Below are positions 1-10,490 of a stretch of 64,000 bases of DNA, piece after piece. Within the stretch, counting starts at the first letter, position 1. Each line of letters begins with the position of its first letter. Position numbers and translations under genes: made by a program. The notes beneath the pieces are model-generated. The model was not told the DNA's origin. It saw only the letters and a program-made list of their open reading frames with translations, and ran no database searches. This stretch comes from Caprella mutica (taxonomy: Eukaryota > Arthropoda > Malacostraca > Amphipoda > Caprellidae): positions 38,674-102,673 of the forward strand of contig CANNZV010002341.1 of the NCBI GenBank assembly GCA_947561585.1. Reading direction: 5' to 3'.

Positions 1-749
1 GTAGCAATCATCCAGTTCCTGTCTATTCCTACCTCACTCAGGACATACTCACAAGCGGCACAAATGATTCACAAACTCTTATAGCACAATTTATTAAGAT
101 CACATTGAAGAATTCTATAATTTGTTATAACTTACAGTAAGTATTTGAGTGTATTGCGTTATGTGGTGTGATTCTACTTCCTAATTTAGTTACCTAAAAG
201 TGTGCGTCTGTTTGTTTGTTAATGTAGACAGTCTACTCTCTGAGAAATTATTTGCTTTGTCTTTTGTAAGAAAGTTAATTGATCTCTTCCCTCCTGTGTG
301 AGGTTATGACTTTAAAATGTAGTGGTGGTACACCTCCCTGTGCCCCAGCGGTGTGTGTGTCTTGAGTACCTAATAGGTCATGTAGAGGATTGTTTGCAAG
401 GTGTTGATGAGCTCTTCAAACTAACCACTTATATCATGTATGGCTCATGAAGTGACAGATAAAAAGGTATCCATATCCGTTAGCAATAGATATCCATGCG
501 TAACCCTTGTCCTACGCTCAATAATTAACACTTGCCTCTGAAACATATTGAATGGAAATTTCAATGAAACATTTCTAGAAAGGAAATGTCCAAAACAGAC
601 TATTTGTTTACCACACGCCTCTATGCCTATCCCACAGCACTCCTAATAGTCCTCTCCATCAGAGAGAGATGTTCAAAGAGTCTCTGAATGCCAGACAGTT
701 TGCTTTACGATGTGGTGCGCCTGAGACTTTCTTCCATATGCTACAGTTG
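1..749. other. No gene recognised
   Basis: AT-rich sequence without a long reading frame, RNA gene or repeat structure that I can recognise on either strand. Confidence 0.5.
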
Positions 750-874
750 TAAAGGGCCGTACACACGCTGGGTTTTTTTATAGGATTCAAAAGTTCCATG
801 GGAAAAAGTAAGAGGAGCTTAGCAAAAATTTTGGTGGAAAGACTTAAAAAACCTTGCGTGTGTACGGCCCTTTA
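750..874. mobile_element. Short MITE with inverted ends
   Basis: About 125 bp bounded by near-perfect inverted repeats reading AAAGGGCCGTACACACGC inward from the left and the complement at 852-874. The outermost bases are TA on both sides, consistent with a TA target duplication. No coding capacity. The ends resemble cut-and-paste MITEs; the superfamily is not assignable from sequence alone. Confidence 0.7.
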
Positions 875-1837
875 GAGTGAGGGTAGATGCTCAATGTCAA
901 GTCTTGGGGTGATATCTTGGCTCTGTCATTGTCTGCTATATTTTCGACTGAAGTGAATATGTACTACGTTAGTATTGTCATTGCTCGAAGTAACATGGAA
1001 TATATGAATTTGGTATGAAATAGACTAGCTCTGAAACACTAGTAACATTTACTTCTTTCAATCTAAATGTTTCTCATTTAGTAAATAAAATGGGTGTTTG
1101 TGTAAAGAACTTCCAATTAGTTGATAAAGAGGGCAAACTTTGAGTGCTGAATGTAAAGCTAAAGTTACTCATCTTCATAGACCAATCTGTGTAACTACCT
1201 ACCTACATATTTACCTCTTACTTTCTATCTCTTTGTATATTTGCTCCTTCATTTAATCTTCTATTTCTGTGCGCTTCTTTCTTCAATTATGAAAGTGCTG
1301 TATTTATACCAAAATTTTTGTTTGCTTTAGTTTTATTGCAGGACAAAATTATAATTCATGTATAATTTGACTTGATGAACTAACCTCCATTATAGTTTCT
1401 ATTTTGCTAAATATAGTTGTATATCTTTGCTCTGACTAACCTCAAGATGTTACCTACCTAGGGTGTCTCCATTAACTTAGTACAGTAGCTCATTAGTGTT
1501 AAGAAGAGAGCAGAGAAAAGCGTCTGATTCAACATCAATAGCTAATTTTAAACATTTTTAGTAACAGTTATGACTCGGTAATTCAATAAATGAAAATATT
1601 CTGTATTTAGAGACTCCATCAAATGCTCCAGAAGCTGTTAAAAACTTAATTTCGATCAACTGCTAATTCTAGCACTGTCTCTATATGTAACTAAAGAATT
1701 CTAATTTAGTTTTTCAAACAAGGGATTCTACTTTTCTTTGTTTATTTTATATAATAACTAATTTTTAATGGTGCTTGATTGTGGTTGTTATAGTTAGATA
1801 ATTATTTTAAATTTACGATTATCTAACATTTTTTAAC
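875..1837. other. No gene recognised
   Basis: AT-rich spacer with no convincing open frame, RNA gene or tandem repeat. Confidence 0.5.
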
Positions 1838-2095
1838 TCCACTTGCAGTTTTAGAGGATAGCGCTAGGGTTATGCTCTTCAACTACGAGGTCTTAGATTT
1901 TGTGTTAGGTAGGCTTCATTTACTATCACCTCTTCATTTTCCTCTTCCATTCGTAAGTTCAGTCACTAGTGCTTGTGTCCCTTTTAGTCGCATTCCTTGG
2001 TAAGTGACTGCATTAGCGAAGTAGCTTTTCTGCATTCATGAACATTGTCGGTGACTTTGTTCATAGAGCCATTTTCTTTATGAATGCTTTTAGAG
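1838..2095 (+). repeat. Dispersed repeat family A, copy 1
   Basis: A sequence starting near CTCCACTTGCAGTTTTAG and running through TTAGGTAGGCTTCATTT recurs four times in the window: here, split at 28480-28517 plus 31967-32240, and inverted at 36245-36480 and 36985-37345. The copies align over about 250-390 bp. It carries no long reading frame and is probably a non-autonomous element (MITE or SINE-like). The short reading frame beginning at 2100 is downstream and has no recognisable protein. Confidence 0.7.
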
Positions 2096-3043
2096 TCTCA
2101 TGTTTAATTCATTCCCCCTACTAAATTATTTTTCTGTTTATAATATTTGCATTGTTTCCATAGCTCAGTTCCAGGTTATTTGGTCTATTCCATTACAGCA
2201 AATATTTACCGCTGCTCCAATAATAACTTTTACTTATATTGTTAGTTTTGCATCACCAGTGGCTGAGTTACTAGAACTCTGAGTTTTGTTTGTTGTATTG
2301 TTTTATTTGTGATTTAACTAATTACCGTTACTACTCTGATTTTATGAGCGGTTTATTTAGCTACAATGATTTTATTAACTGTAATCTCAATCTGAAGTAT
2401 TTTTGTTATTTGATATATATTAAAAAAATAAATGATAGTGCGTATTAGCAACAGAATTTCAACTTTCTTTATATATATTTGGGGTGATTTTAGGCGCACT
2501 TCAAATCCTTCACCTTTACAATTTGGTTCTAATTTCCTTTGAGTTTCTACTTCATTTATAATTTGTCTTATTTCTAACTTTATAATGTAATTGAATAATT
2601 ACTCTAATGTTGCTGTATGAAGCAGTATTTCTATAACCATTCTATTGGGTTGCGTTAGAGAGTACTTAGCTACAGTTCACCATAGTTACCTTTGGTAGCA
2701 ACCTACCCATATGATATATTAAATTGTATTTACAATTTTGATGGGATTGTAATCTACATAGTAATTTGTGTGTCCATATCTTGTAGTATATGAATTATAA
2801 TTTTATAGCTAGGATAACTATCTAACATTGTTATTCTCTTCATGATAGAATTTATAGTTTGTTATTAGAAATAAAAGATTTCCTCCATATTAGATGGTAT
2901 TTAAATTAATCCCTTTGTTCTTCATAGAATAATTACGAAGAAGCTACTCCTCTCAATATAGTTTGTATGTTTGCACTGAACAAAAGCAAATATGAAAACA
3001 GTAGAACTCATCTATAATGATTAATGAAACACAAATAGGTCAC
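2096..3043. other. AT-rich spacer
   Basis: No gene recognised. A 60-codon open frame at 2100-2282 has hydrophobic, low-complexity composition and no family resemblance, so it is not called. Confidence 0.5.
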
Positions 3044-4167
3044 TATACAGGGTTGCCAAACTATAACATAAGGTTGCAATTGTCTAAATAACACTTTTCA
3101 TTCTATGAAGGTATGGTCTAAAATGCTTAGTTAAAAAGTTAAAGGTTAGGAAAGTAGTATCTGTACCATTTATTATTATTGGTTAACATTAATTTTTTAA
3201 TGTTGCAATATTATTATTATTATTATTATTATATTCAAGGTTTAAAAGTTGTCCCTATCCACTACGAGGTGATCCAAAGAGACATGAAGAGAAGAAGGCC
3301 TTCTTAGAAGAGGGGACAGTGAAAGTACGCTCCATGCACTAGGTCGACTACTCGGCTACCACAGGTAACCGTGTCGACCCAGCGCATGGGTGGCAAGAAT
3401 AGACACCCATGGATAAGAGACCTACACAGTCAGTCTGCTTATCCATGGATATAGCAAGGCAGAAGGAAGAGGAAATAAGAAGAAGAATTTGAGGAGAGAT
3501 ACAAAGGGAAGCTGAAGAAAAAGAGCGCCAAACTAAACAAAACCTAAGACCTACAATATAACAAAAAGAAGGCCTACCTAAGGGTAGCCTCGGGACAATG
3601 AGGGGGGGATCGGCAATAATGTTTAAAACCCCTAGTCTGATAATCAGACCCCCTGCCCCCTTAATGTTGCAATAAGAAACAGAACATTTTTAACACTAAT
3701 TATTAGAAGCAGAAGAAACTTAATCTTAAATTAGGTTACATGTTTAGAAAATGTATTCAAACTGCCTCCCATTTTTTGCGCTGCAGCCGTTAAAACGTTT
3801 GTCCAATGATTGGCAGACGCGAGCAAAGACACCAGAAGTTTCACGAATACTTGCGGGACTAACGTTTGAACGCTTGCATCGCAACAAATGGGCGGCAAAT
3901 TCAGCACATTCTGTAAACATGTAACCTAATTTAAGATTAAGTTTCTTGTGCTCCTAATAATTACTGTTAAAAATGTTTTGTTTCTTATCGCAACATTAAA
4001 AAAATGTCGTTAACTAATAATAATAAATGATACAGATACTACTTTCCTAACCTTGTAACTCTTTAACTAGGCATTTTAGACCATACCTTCATAGAATGAA
4101 AAGTGTTATTTAAACGATTGCACCTTATGTTCAAGTTTGGCAACAAAAGTGTCGGACACCCTGTATA
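3044..4167. mobile_element. Palindromic (foldback) element with TACAGGG ends
   Basis: The left arm (3044-3200, resumed at 3663-3757) and right arm (about 3913-4167) are long imperfect inverted repeats of each other, starting TATACAGGG and ending CCCTGTATA, with TA flanks. The centre (about 3758-3912) is itself weakly palindromic. The ends look like Tc1/mariner-type termini. No transposase frame remains. A retroposon has inserted into the left arm (see the entry at 3204-3661). Confidence 0.8.
3204..3661 (-). mobile_element. Retroposon fragment inside the foldback element
   Basis: The left arm of the foldback element is cut by about 460 bp flanked by a 14-bp direct repeat TTAATGTTGCAATA (ending at 3203 and starting at 3662). 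The inserted DNA has a run of ATT/TTA triplets at its left edge, which on the minus strand is a 3-prime (AAT)n tail, so the element is read on the minus strand. At its 5-prime end is a palindrome GTCTGATAATCAGAC. This is the signature of a LINE/SINE-type retroposition. No coding frame; it could be a SINE or a 5-prime-truncated non-LTR tail of the I/Jockey type. Confidence 0.7.
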
Positions 4168-4540
4168 GAGCTTACTTCATTATATAGGAATCAAGGGATA
4201 CAACGAAAATTACCAGAGTATTTTTTTTAATCATTCAGGGTACCTATTAAATTTCACAGGAATCTACTAATCAGGGTGATTCGCTGTTCAGAACTTCCAT
4301 CATAGAGAAATAGCTAATTGTACTGTATTTAACCTTTCCTCTCTTGTCAAATAAGTTATTTATTTTCAAACATCCTATTTATAAAAATTATTTCACAACT
4401 GGAGCGCCACCTACAAAGGAAATTGGCAGTTTGCAATACCAGCTGATGCTACAAAGGATAGAATGAATGCGCACCATAGTTTTTTCATGTTTCGTTTCAT
4501 TAATATGAAATTATATTTATTTAATATTAAGACACTAACT
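4168..4540. other. No gene recognised
   Basis: AT-rich spacer between the palindromic element and the transposase relic; nothing recognisable. Confidence 0.45.
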
Positions 4541-4544
4541 GAAT

Positions 4545-5105
4545 GATACTAAATTGGTAATAGGAACAAGAAATTCAGGCTGTGGAATTTCGTGATTCAC
4601 TTTCAACAATCTACAGAGATCATACTAAGCTACATAAAATGAAACTGTTCATACTAGAGGTAGAGCGGTCAATGAGTATTGTCCCTGAAAGAAAAGAACA
4701 CTTCCAAAAATTCTAATTTTCATCTTTGTCACTGGATAGCAGAGAAGCCACTTTATTCACCTCGAACAACCGTGTGGGCGACAATATTGGTTTGGGGAAT
4801 TTTCTATTCATTTAATGTTAATAATGATCTCTATTTACTCCGGTTTTACCTTTGGCCCGTTTATAGATTTTCTAAATTCAGAAAAAATGTCTTTATGCAA
4901 GATTGACCTCATTGGTCAATATCTGTCAGACAGTGACTGAAAGAAAAGTTTCCAAACAGGTGAATTGCCAGAGGTTCAGATGGCGACATGAACATTAAGT
5001 GGCAACCAAAATCACCTGATCTTAAACCTTGTGATTTCTTTCTTTGGGGATTCATCATGAGTAAAGTGTATCATACTCAACAAAGGGATATATATCAGTA
5101 AGTTG
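4545..5105 (+). pseudogene. Mariner/IS630-type transposase relic
   Basis: Two fragments in different frames resemble the DDE transposase of IS630-Tc1-mariner elements. Positions 4680-4906 encode a segment with SPRTTVWA...WGI, the usual block upstream of the second catalytic Asp. Positions 4995-5096 encode SPDLKPCDFFLWGF, the block carrying the last catalytic Asp. Stops and frameshifts separate them, so the gene is dead. The relic is on the plus strand and its terminal repeats are not visible. Confidence 0.7.
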
Positions 5106-5229
5106 AAGATAGATGGATTGTCTTCAGGTGCCCATGACGCTTTTAGCAAGATCCATCTTGCGTCGAAATCCGCAAGTTGAGTTTCAGATACTAAACAATC
5201 TGAACAATCATCCGTAACTCCCTCAGATA

Positions 5230-7131
5230 GTTCACCCATTTTTCAGAGTTTTATACATTTCATTTGGTTCCTCAGAAAGTATCAGTCTGATTGTGGTGTC
5301 AGGTTCAAGCTCAGCACTTGCAGGGTAATAACGTAGCCTCACATCAGAGCTTGATGGACACTCCGCCAAGAAATTTTTCACTGATAGAGGGACTAGGCAG
5401 TCTTCACAGAATGGCACTGGTCCCTGTTTCATAAGATATTGGTGGGTTGCTTAGTTTGACCAATACGCAATTTAGTAAAGATAATAGAGAGCTTCTTGCA
5501 GATTTCCAGTGGACCAGATTATTTCAGTTTCCTCAGCTTATTCATTCCCGTCCGCAGCCACAGCTCAGCCCATTTCTCTTTTATTTTCTGGCGTATTACA
5601 GGATACCAGTCTCTGTAGGGAGTCTCATTATTACCTATGATAGAGTCGGATCTGGCAATTTCCGTCGCGAGCTGGTCAGCACGGTCATTGCCAGCAACGC
5701 CAACATGAGCTGGACACCAACAAAGTTTAATGAGTTTCTTATGAGAGGATGTGTCGATTCATAGTGTTCTACTACCTTTATAGCAGTCCTCGAGTCACAA
5801 AATATCACTAAGGAGTCACATAATATCACAATTTCATTCTCCGGCTGCCAGTTATACTGACAGCAGAGCAGTCCACTCCAGCATAGCTTTTTTTTGTATA
5901 AGTATGGACTTCATCTTCATGGTACTGTTCAGCATGTTCATTGAAGTAGGTTCTCATGATGTGATCATAAGATGTATCCTTTTTCGAAAACATGTAGTTC
6001 TCACACCTGATGTTTGGCATCATTTGCCACATGCATCCAAACAATGCGACAAGCAGTAGTACCCTCACTGTTAGTGATTGCTATAATGTTTCGCTGTACA
6101 TAAGAATATGCAATGCTAGAAGGGTCTTGTAGTGATTTGCAGTAATACTGCATCATTAGCTTCTCTTTCCTAGTGGAGATTCTCCACTTTCAGAAAAAGG
6201 CTCAGAACAGGGAAGGATCTATATGCTCCAGTGCATAGGCGGATTGAAGCATTCTGCACTGGATCTAGAAGTTTCAGTGCTGGTTCAGAGGCAGAGTCGT
6301 ATACAAACGATCCATAATGAAGCGTAGACCTAATTATGGATCTGTAGAGTCTCAACATTGTAGTGCAGTCCGATCCCCAACTGGTGTGAGACACACACTT
6401 CAAAATATCAAGCTTCCTAATAGATTCTACTTTCTGTGACTTTTCCAGGTTAGTCTGTAGCTAGTCAATTTATATGCCTAAGTATTTGATGGTTTCTCTG
6501 TTTGGAATGATGATGTTTAATGTGAAGAAGTGTTCACTGGTCTAGCAGCATTTCTGCTCTTTGGTTTACTCATTTTCCGAGCAGGTGCATCGGGTTTTTG
6601 TACATTTTTGGGCTATCCCAGGTTAGAGTTGTTCGAATAGTGCATATCAGTGTCCAAGTAGTGATCGATACCAGTCATTTTCTGAGCAAGGCTATCCTGG
6701 TCTCCACCAAACTCTGGATCAGCTAGTTGATAACGGACAGTCTCTTCCTGATCTGAGAGAGATCGACCGAGCGCGACACTCCTACTGCCATTCGCCGTAG
6801 AAGTCCCGTTAACGCTGTTAGCTTTTATTTCGTTAGTGGACTTTATCATATTTTCTATTTGCACCCTATAGATAGGAGGGTTTGTTGAGGGGTTTTCTTC
6901 CCCAGTTATTCTCTTCATAGGTGAGCCGTATCAGTTTCCAGTCATTTATCCAAGGGTCCGTCCATACCATCTCTTAGTCTGTAGCTTCAGATAGAGCCAT
7001 CTAGCATGATTGAATCTGCCTGAAGGTCGAAACCCCCAGGTAGTACAGCCTCTACCATCATTGGCCCACACAAACCCCCTCATCACGACAAAGTGGGTGG
7101 CTCCGCGGACCGACAATTGGGCCCGAGACAA
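5230..7131 (-). pseudogene. Decayed non-LTR retrotransposon, minus strand
   Basis: Read on the minus strand from 7131: a GC-richer 5-prime leader, a gag-like amino-terminal segment beginning with ATG at 6918, then a jump to the end of a reverse transcriptase (6403-6170, with LRLYRSIIRSTLHYGSFVYD and LDPVQNASIRLCTGAYR), an RNase H-like block (5829-5635, VIFCDSRTAIKVVE) and a terminal PVPFCEDCLVPLSVKNFL motif (5432-5350). These are typical of Jockey/I-type elements. The middle (most of gag, endonuclease, RT catalytic core) is deleted, and stops and frameshifts break what is left. Another relic of the same kind lies at 22930-24890. Confidence 0.75.
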
Positions 7132-7139
7132 TAATATTA

Positions 7140-7948
7140 TTTTCCAATTTTTTTCAGAGTTTACTATATTAACTTAATTAAAGACCCTTACTACTGTAAT
7201 AACTAGGTTTGTGACAATATGCGTTTTGTATAAAAATATAGTCTTGAGCATATTTAAAATAAATAATATTCCTTATATGAAAAATTATTCTCGTTATGAA
7301 AAATAATTATTTTTTAATAGAACATATTCTTTTCATGAATAAATACTGTTATTCTTTTAAACTACAACAATTTTCTGTTCCGAGATAGGTCATATGTAAA
7401 CAACAAATTTCCTAGTTACAGTACCTCTATGAGTCTATATAGTGAACTCCTGTGAAGTAAATGAGTTAGGATGTAGCCAATAGAAAATAAGAATGTAGCT
7501 ATTTTAGATGAAGAAAAAATAGAAAATTAGGATGTAGGTATTTTAGACATGCCGGAATTATTGGAACTTACAAATTGAACTAAAGTTAACGTGAATTATT
7601 TGAATGCTGTTCAGTGTTCAATATTGAAGAGTTTTATGAATTATTATTACAAAATGTATTCTCATAATCTCATTAAATCTGAACAACTGTTCAATGTAAC
7701 GTTTAACTTTTAATTTACCATTTTCTTCTAAATATTTGTCTCTGTCCGACGATGAGCACCACACATTGGATCCATAGGACATGATTCAAAATAATAACTT
7801 ATTTATTATTTAAATATCTCAAAGATTTTCATTACATTGAAACATGAGATTAGCAACCAAATGTTATTTAAGGGGCTTGCTAATATATACCTTAACAAGT
7901 ATATCAATCGAATTAAAAAATATAAACATATTCTAGAGAATATAAAGT
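7140..7948. other. AT-rich spacer
   Basis: Very AT-rich, no open frame or RNA gene recognised. Confidence 0.5.
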
Positions 7949-8259
7949 ATATTTATTAGTAATACTACGTCCTAAGATAAAATAATTCCTTATGCCGTTG
8001 GACTAGTGCAATTTCCCCATTTTGCATTGTTTACATCTTAATTTGACGTATTAATTACATAATGTATTACTTTCATTGATAATTGACGTTATCTCGTTAC
8101 ATTTCCTCAATAGGTTGATTGTATTACTATGAATTAATCAATTAAGGTATTAGATTGAACCTAGAATGAGTATTGCGTCATGTATCTTCCGATCACAAAC
8201 TACTCCATACGTTAGCCAGCTATAAAAGGCTTTCGCGGGAAAACTATATCCCATTACGG
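7949..8259 (-). repeat. Repeat family B, interrupted copy
   Basis: About 310 bp beginning TATTTATTAGTAATACTACG are nearly identical to the reverse complement of 21812-22125. The right end is broken at 8259 by insertion of the non-LTR element at 8260-13524; a possible continuation follows at 13540. Read with the complete copy at 21705-22151, this is a MITE-like element. Confidence 0.75.
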
Positions 8260-8999
8260 ATGGATGACTTCTTTGCTGATGGTGACATCTTTTTGTGCTC
8301 TGCATAAGTTTTTCGTCTTCGCTTGATTTCTGCTGCTGCTGTGATTTCGGCTGCTTCACTTCTCTTCTTCAGCCCAGATTGTTTTTGTTCTGGTACCTGC
8401 GGCTGAACAGATGTGCTAAGCACCCCCCCCCCACCGGGCCTCTGCCCCACCCCGCTATGCGGAGATCGAATCAATTTTCCTCTTCTTATTTCTAAACTTC
8501 TTTCCACTGAGAGCGAACGCCGGTGGGTAGTGGACCGTTGCTTTTTTGCATGGCCACTACCATGCTGCCCAGCCTGGGGTGTAGAGAGCCCCAGTGAATG
8601 GCCCTAAGCCGGACTCTCAGTGGGGTATAGATTAGGGTAGTCTCTTTAGCTAGGTAGGAAAATACGTATACGTACGTAGTTAATTAGTTTAGGGTTTTCG
8701 CCTTCTTAGTCTGCCTCTTTCTTCTTATTTCCCTATCAGATACTGCCAGGAAAAGAGTAGGATGTGTCTCAGGTGGAATGTGCCAGTCCTTTTGGTGAGC
8801 CTTTAGAGTAGGAGGCTCGGCCAGGATACCTGAGAGGCACCTTTTTCTGGGAAGACAGTATTCCTTCCTTTTGTAAATATTTTGTAAATACTATTCAACT
8901 ACTACTATCTTCTTAGATCTCTATATAGCTGGCTGGCTGGGGGCCCTGTCTCTCTCCAGCAGTCAATCTTTTAGGTTTTTTCCGATTTGGCATATTAAG

Positions 9000-10490
9000 A
9001 TGGGTAAATTTGGAAAAATTAGCTTGAAAACCCTAGAGGGTAGGGAACCACCAACTAGAGCAATAGTGTTCAATAATCTACAGAAAGACTTAAATACCCC
9101 CTTGACTGGCCTTAAGCCAGCAAGGAACGGATATATCGCATTTACAGAGACCGAAAATGATATTGACAAACTGCTTACAGACAAAGCAAAAACAATTCTG
9201 GCTAAGATAAATCTAGAGGTGACAATACCTCCAAAACTTAGAGCTCTGCGCTCCGTAATTTACAGAAGAGTGGATGCTTTTGTCGGAGAACACTCTGAAA
9301 GAGAAATTAAAGATGAAATAAATAGATGCAATAAGAATAAGTGCACGGAAGTGGTTAAATTCAAAAACAATAGAAATGACACAATGTATACTCACGTTTT
9401 CAAAGTAGAATATGAATCGCTTGAAATGGCCAACAACGCAATGCAAAATGGTATTCTCGCATTCAACTGTAAAATCACAAGTGATCAAACAGAAAGGGAA
9501 CGATTTACGGACGTTTTAATTTGCTTCTCGTGCTATAAACTAGATGATCATGTAAAGGCAGACTGCCCAACTCCAAATAAAGTAGTGTGTTCCGAGTGCA
9601 CAGGAGAGCACAGCCACAAAGACTGCACAAGCACCAACAAAAAATGCATTAACTGTGGTGGAAACCACAGGACGATGGCTATGGGTTGCACAAAGAAAAA
9701 GTTGATAATAAAAGAGAAAAGATTAGAGGAGGACAGAAAGAAAAGAGAGAAGGAAGAATTGCCTTATTCAAAAATTGTCCAGAAAACTGCTGCTGCATAT
9801 GAGGAGAGGGTAGAGAGAAGTATGAAGGCGGAGCAGGCAATTAGTGAAGTAGGCCTGAAGGCTCTTGTGATTGTTATGGACGCTCATGTCCATAACTTGA
9901 TCGTACCTGGATCATACAACGAAAGACTGAATGCAGTACTGAGGAGAAATGGCGTGGAAGGGATCAAGATGCCAGAGAGCATCCCAAACTCTTCAGTACT
10001 TGTATCAAGTAAATTACTGGAAGACTCGATGAAAATAAGGAAAGAAATATACAGAGAAAAGAGGAAGAGAAGAGAGTCATCTGGTGATGATGAGCGGGAG
10101 GTGGTTGAGGAGGAGATGGAACAGGAACCGACGCAGGAGGAGGAGATTTTGGACAGACATTTGGACAGGGAAACGACATCAAAAGACGCTTTGGACATGG
10201 GAGTTAGTATCATGACGGATTCAATCATAGTGGACAACGACTTAGACGCTGAAAGCCTTAAAGAGTACTACGAATTGGGGAAAGTAAAATTTAAAATTTC
10301 ACAGAAAAGTACCATTAGACCGGAAATAGTAGAACAGCTGATCAGACAAGGGAAAATTCATGCGTCAAAAAACACAACCATAACCTGCAATAGTGAAACA
10401 TTCAAAAAAATCAAAAGTGGCCATGTCTCAAAAGGAAATCAAAGCAAAAGACAGCACACGGACAAAAATGTAAAATATGACTCCAGTTAA
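9000..10490 (+). CDS. ORF1 (gag-like nucleic-acid-binding protein) of non-LTR element
   Basis: 496-residue protein with three zinc knuckles at about residues 175-230: CFSCYKLDDHVKADC, CSECTGEHSHKDC and CINCGGNHRTMAMGC. Such triple CCHC arrays mark ORF1 of Jockey/I-type LINEs and bind the element RNA to form the ribonucleoprotein. A lysine/arginine/glutamate-rich stretch (about 233-260) and a highly acidic segment (about 360-390) follow. Start chosen at ATG 9000, the first ATG of the uninterrupted frame. The stop codon overlaps the ORF2 start by 14 nt, so ORF2 is probably translated by re-initiation. The frame is intact. Confidence 0.9.
   Translation: MGKFGKISLKTLEGREPPTRAIVFNNLQKDLNTPLTGLKPARNGYIAFTETENDIDKLLTDKAKTILAKINLEVTIPPKLRALRSVIYRRVDAFVGEHSEREIKDEINRCNKNKCTEVVKFKNNRNDTMYTHVFKVEYESLEMANNAMQNGILAFNCKITSDQTERERFTDVLICFSCYKLDDHVKADCPTPNKVVCSECTGEHSHKDCTSTNKKCINCGGNHRTMAMGCTKKKLIIKEKRLEEDRKKREKEELPYSKIVQKTAAAYEERVERSMKAEQAISEVGLKALVIVMDAHVHNLIVPGSYNERLNAVLRRNGVEGIKMPESIPNSSVLVSSKLLEDSMKIRKEIYREKRKRRESSGDDEREVVEEEMEQEPTQEEEILDRHLDRETTSKDALDMGVSIMTDSIIVDNDLDAESLKEYYELGKVKFKISQKSTIRPEIVEQLIRQGKIHASKNTTITCNSETFKKIKSGHVSKGNQSKRQHTDKNVKYDSS

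Noticed and set aside
3263..3290. Hammerhead-like ribozyme core in the tailed retroposon
   Set aside because: A CTGATAA-type string occurs near 3636 but the needed GAAA core and stems could not be assembled.
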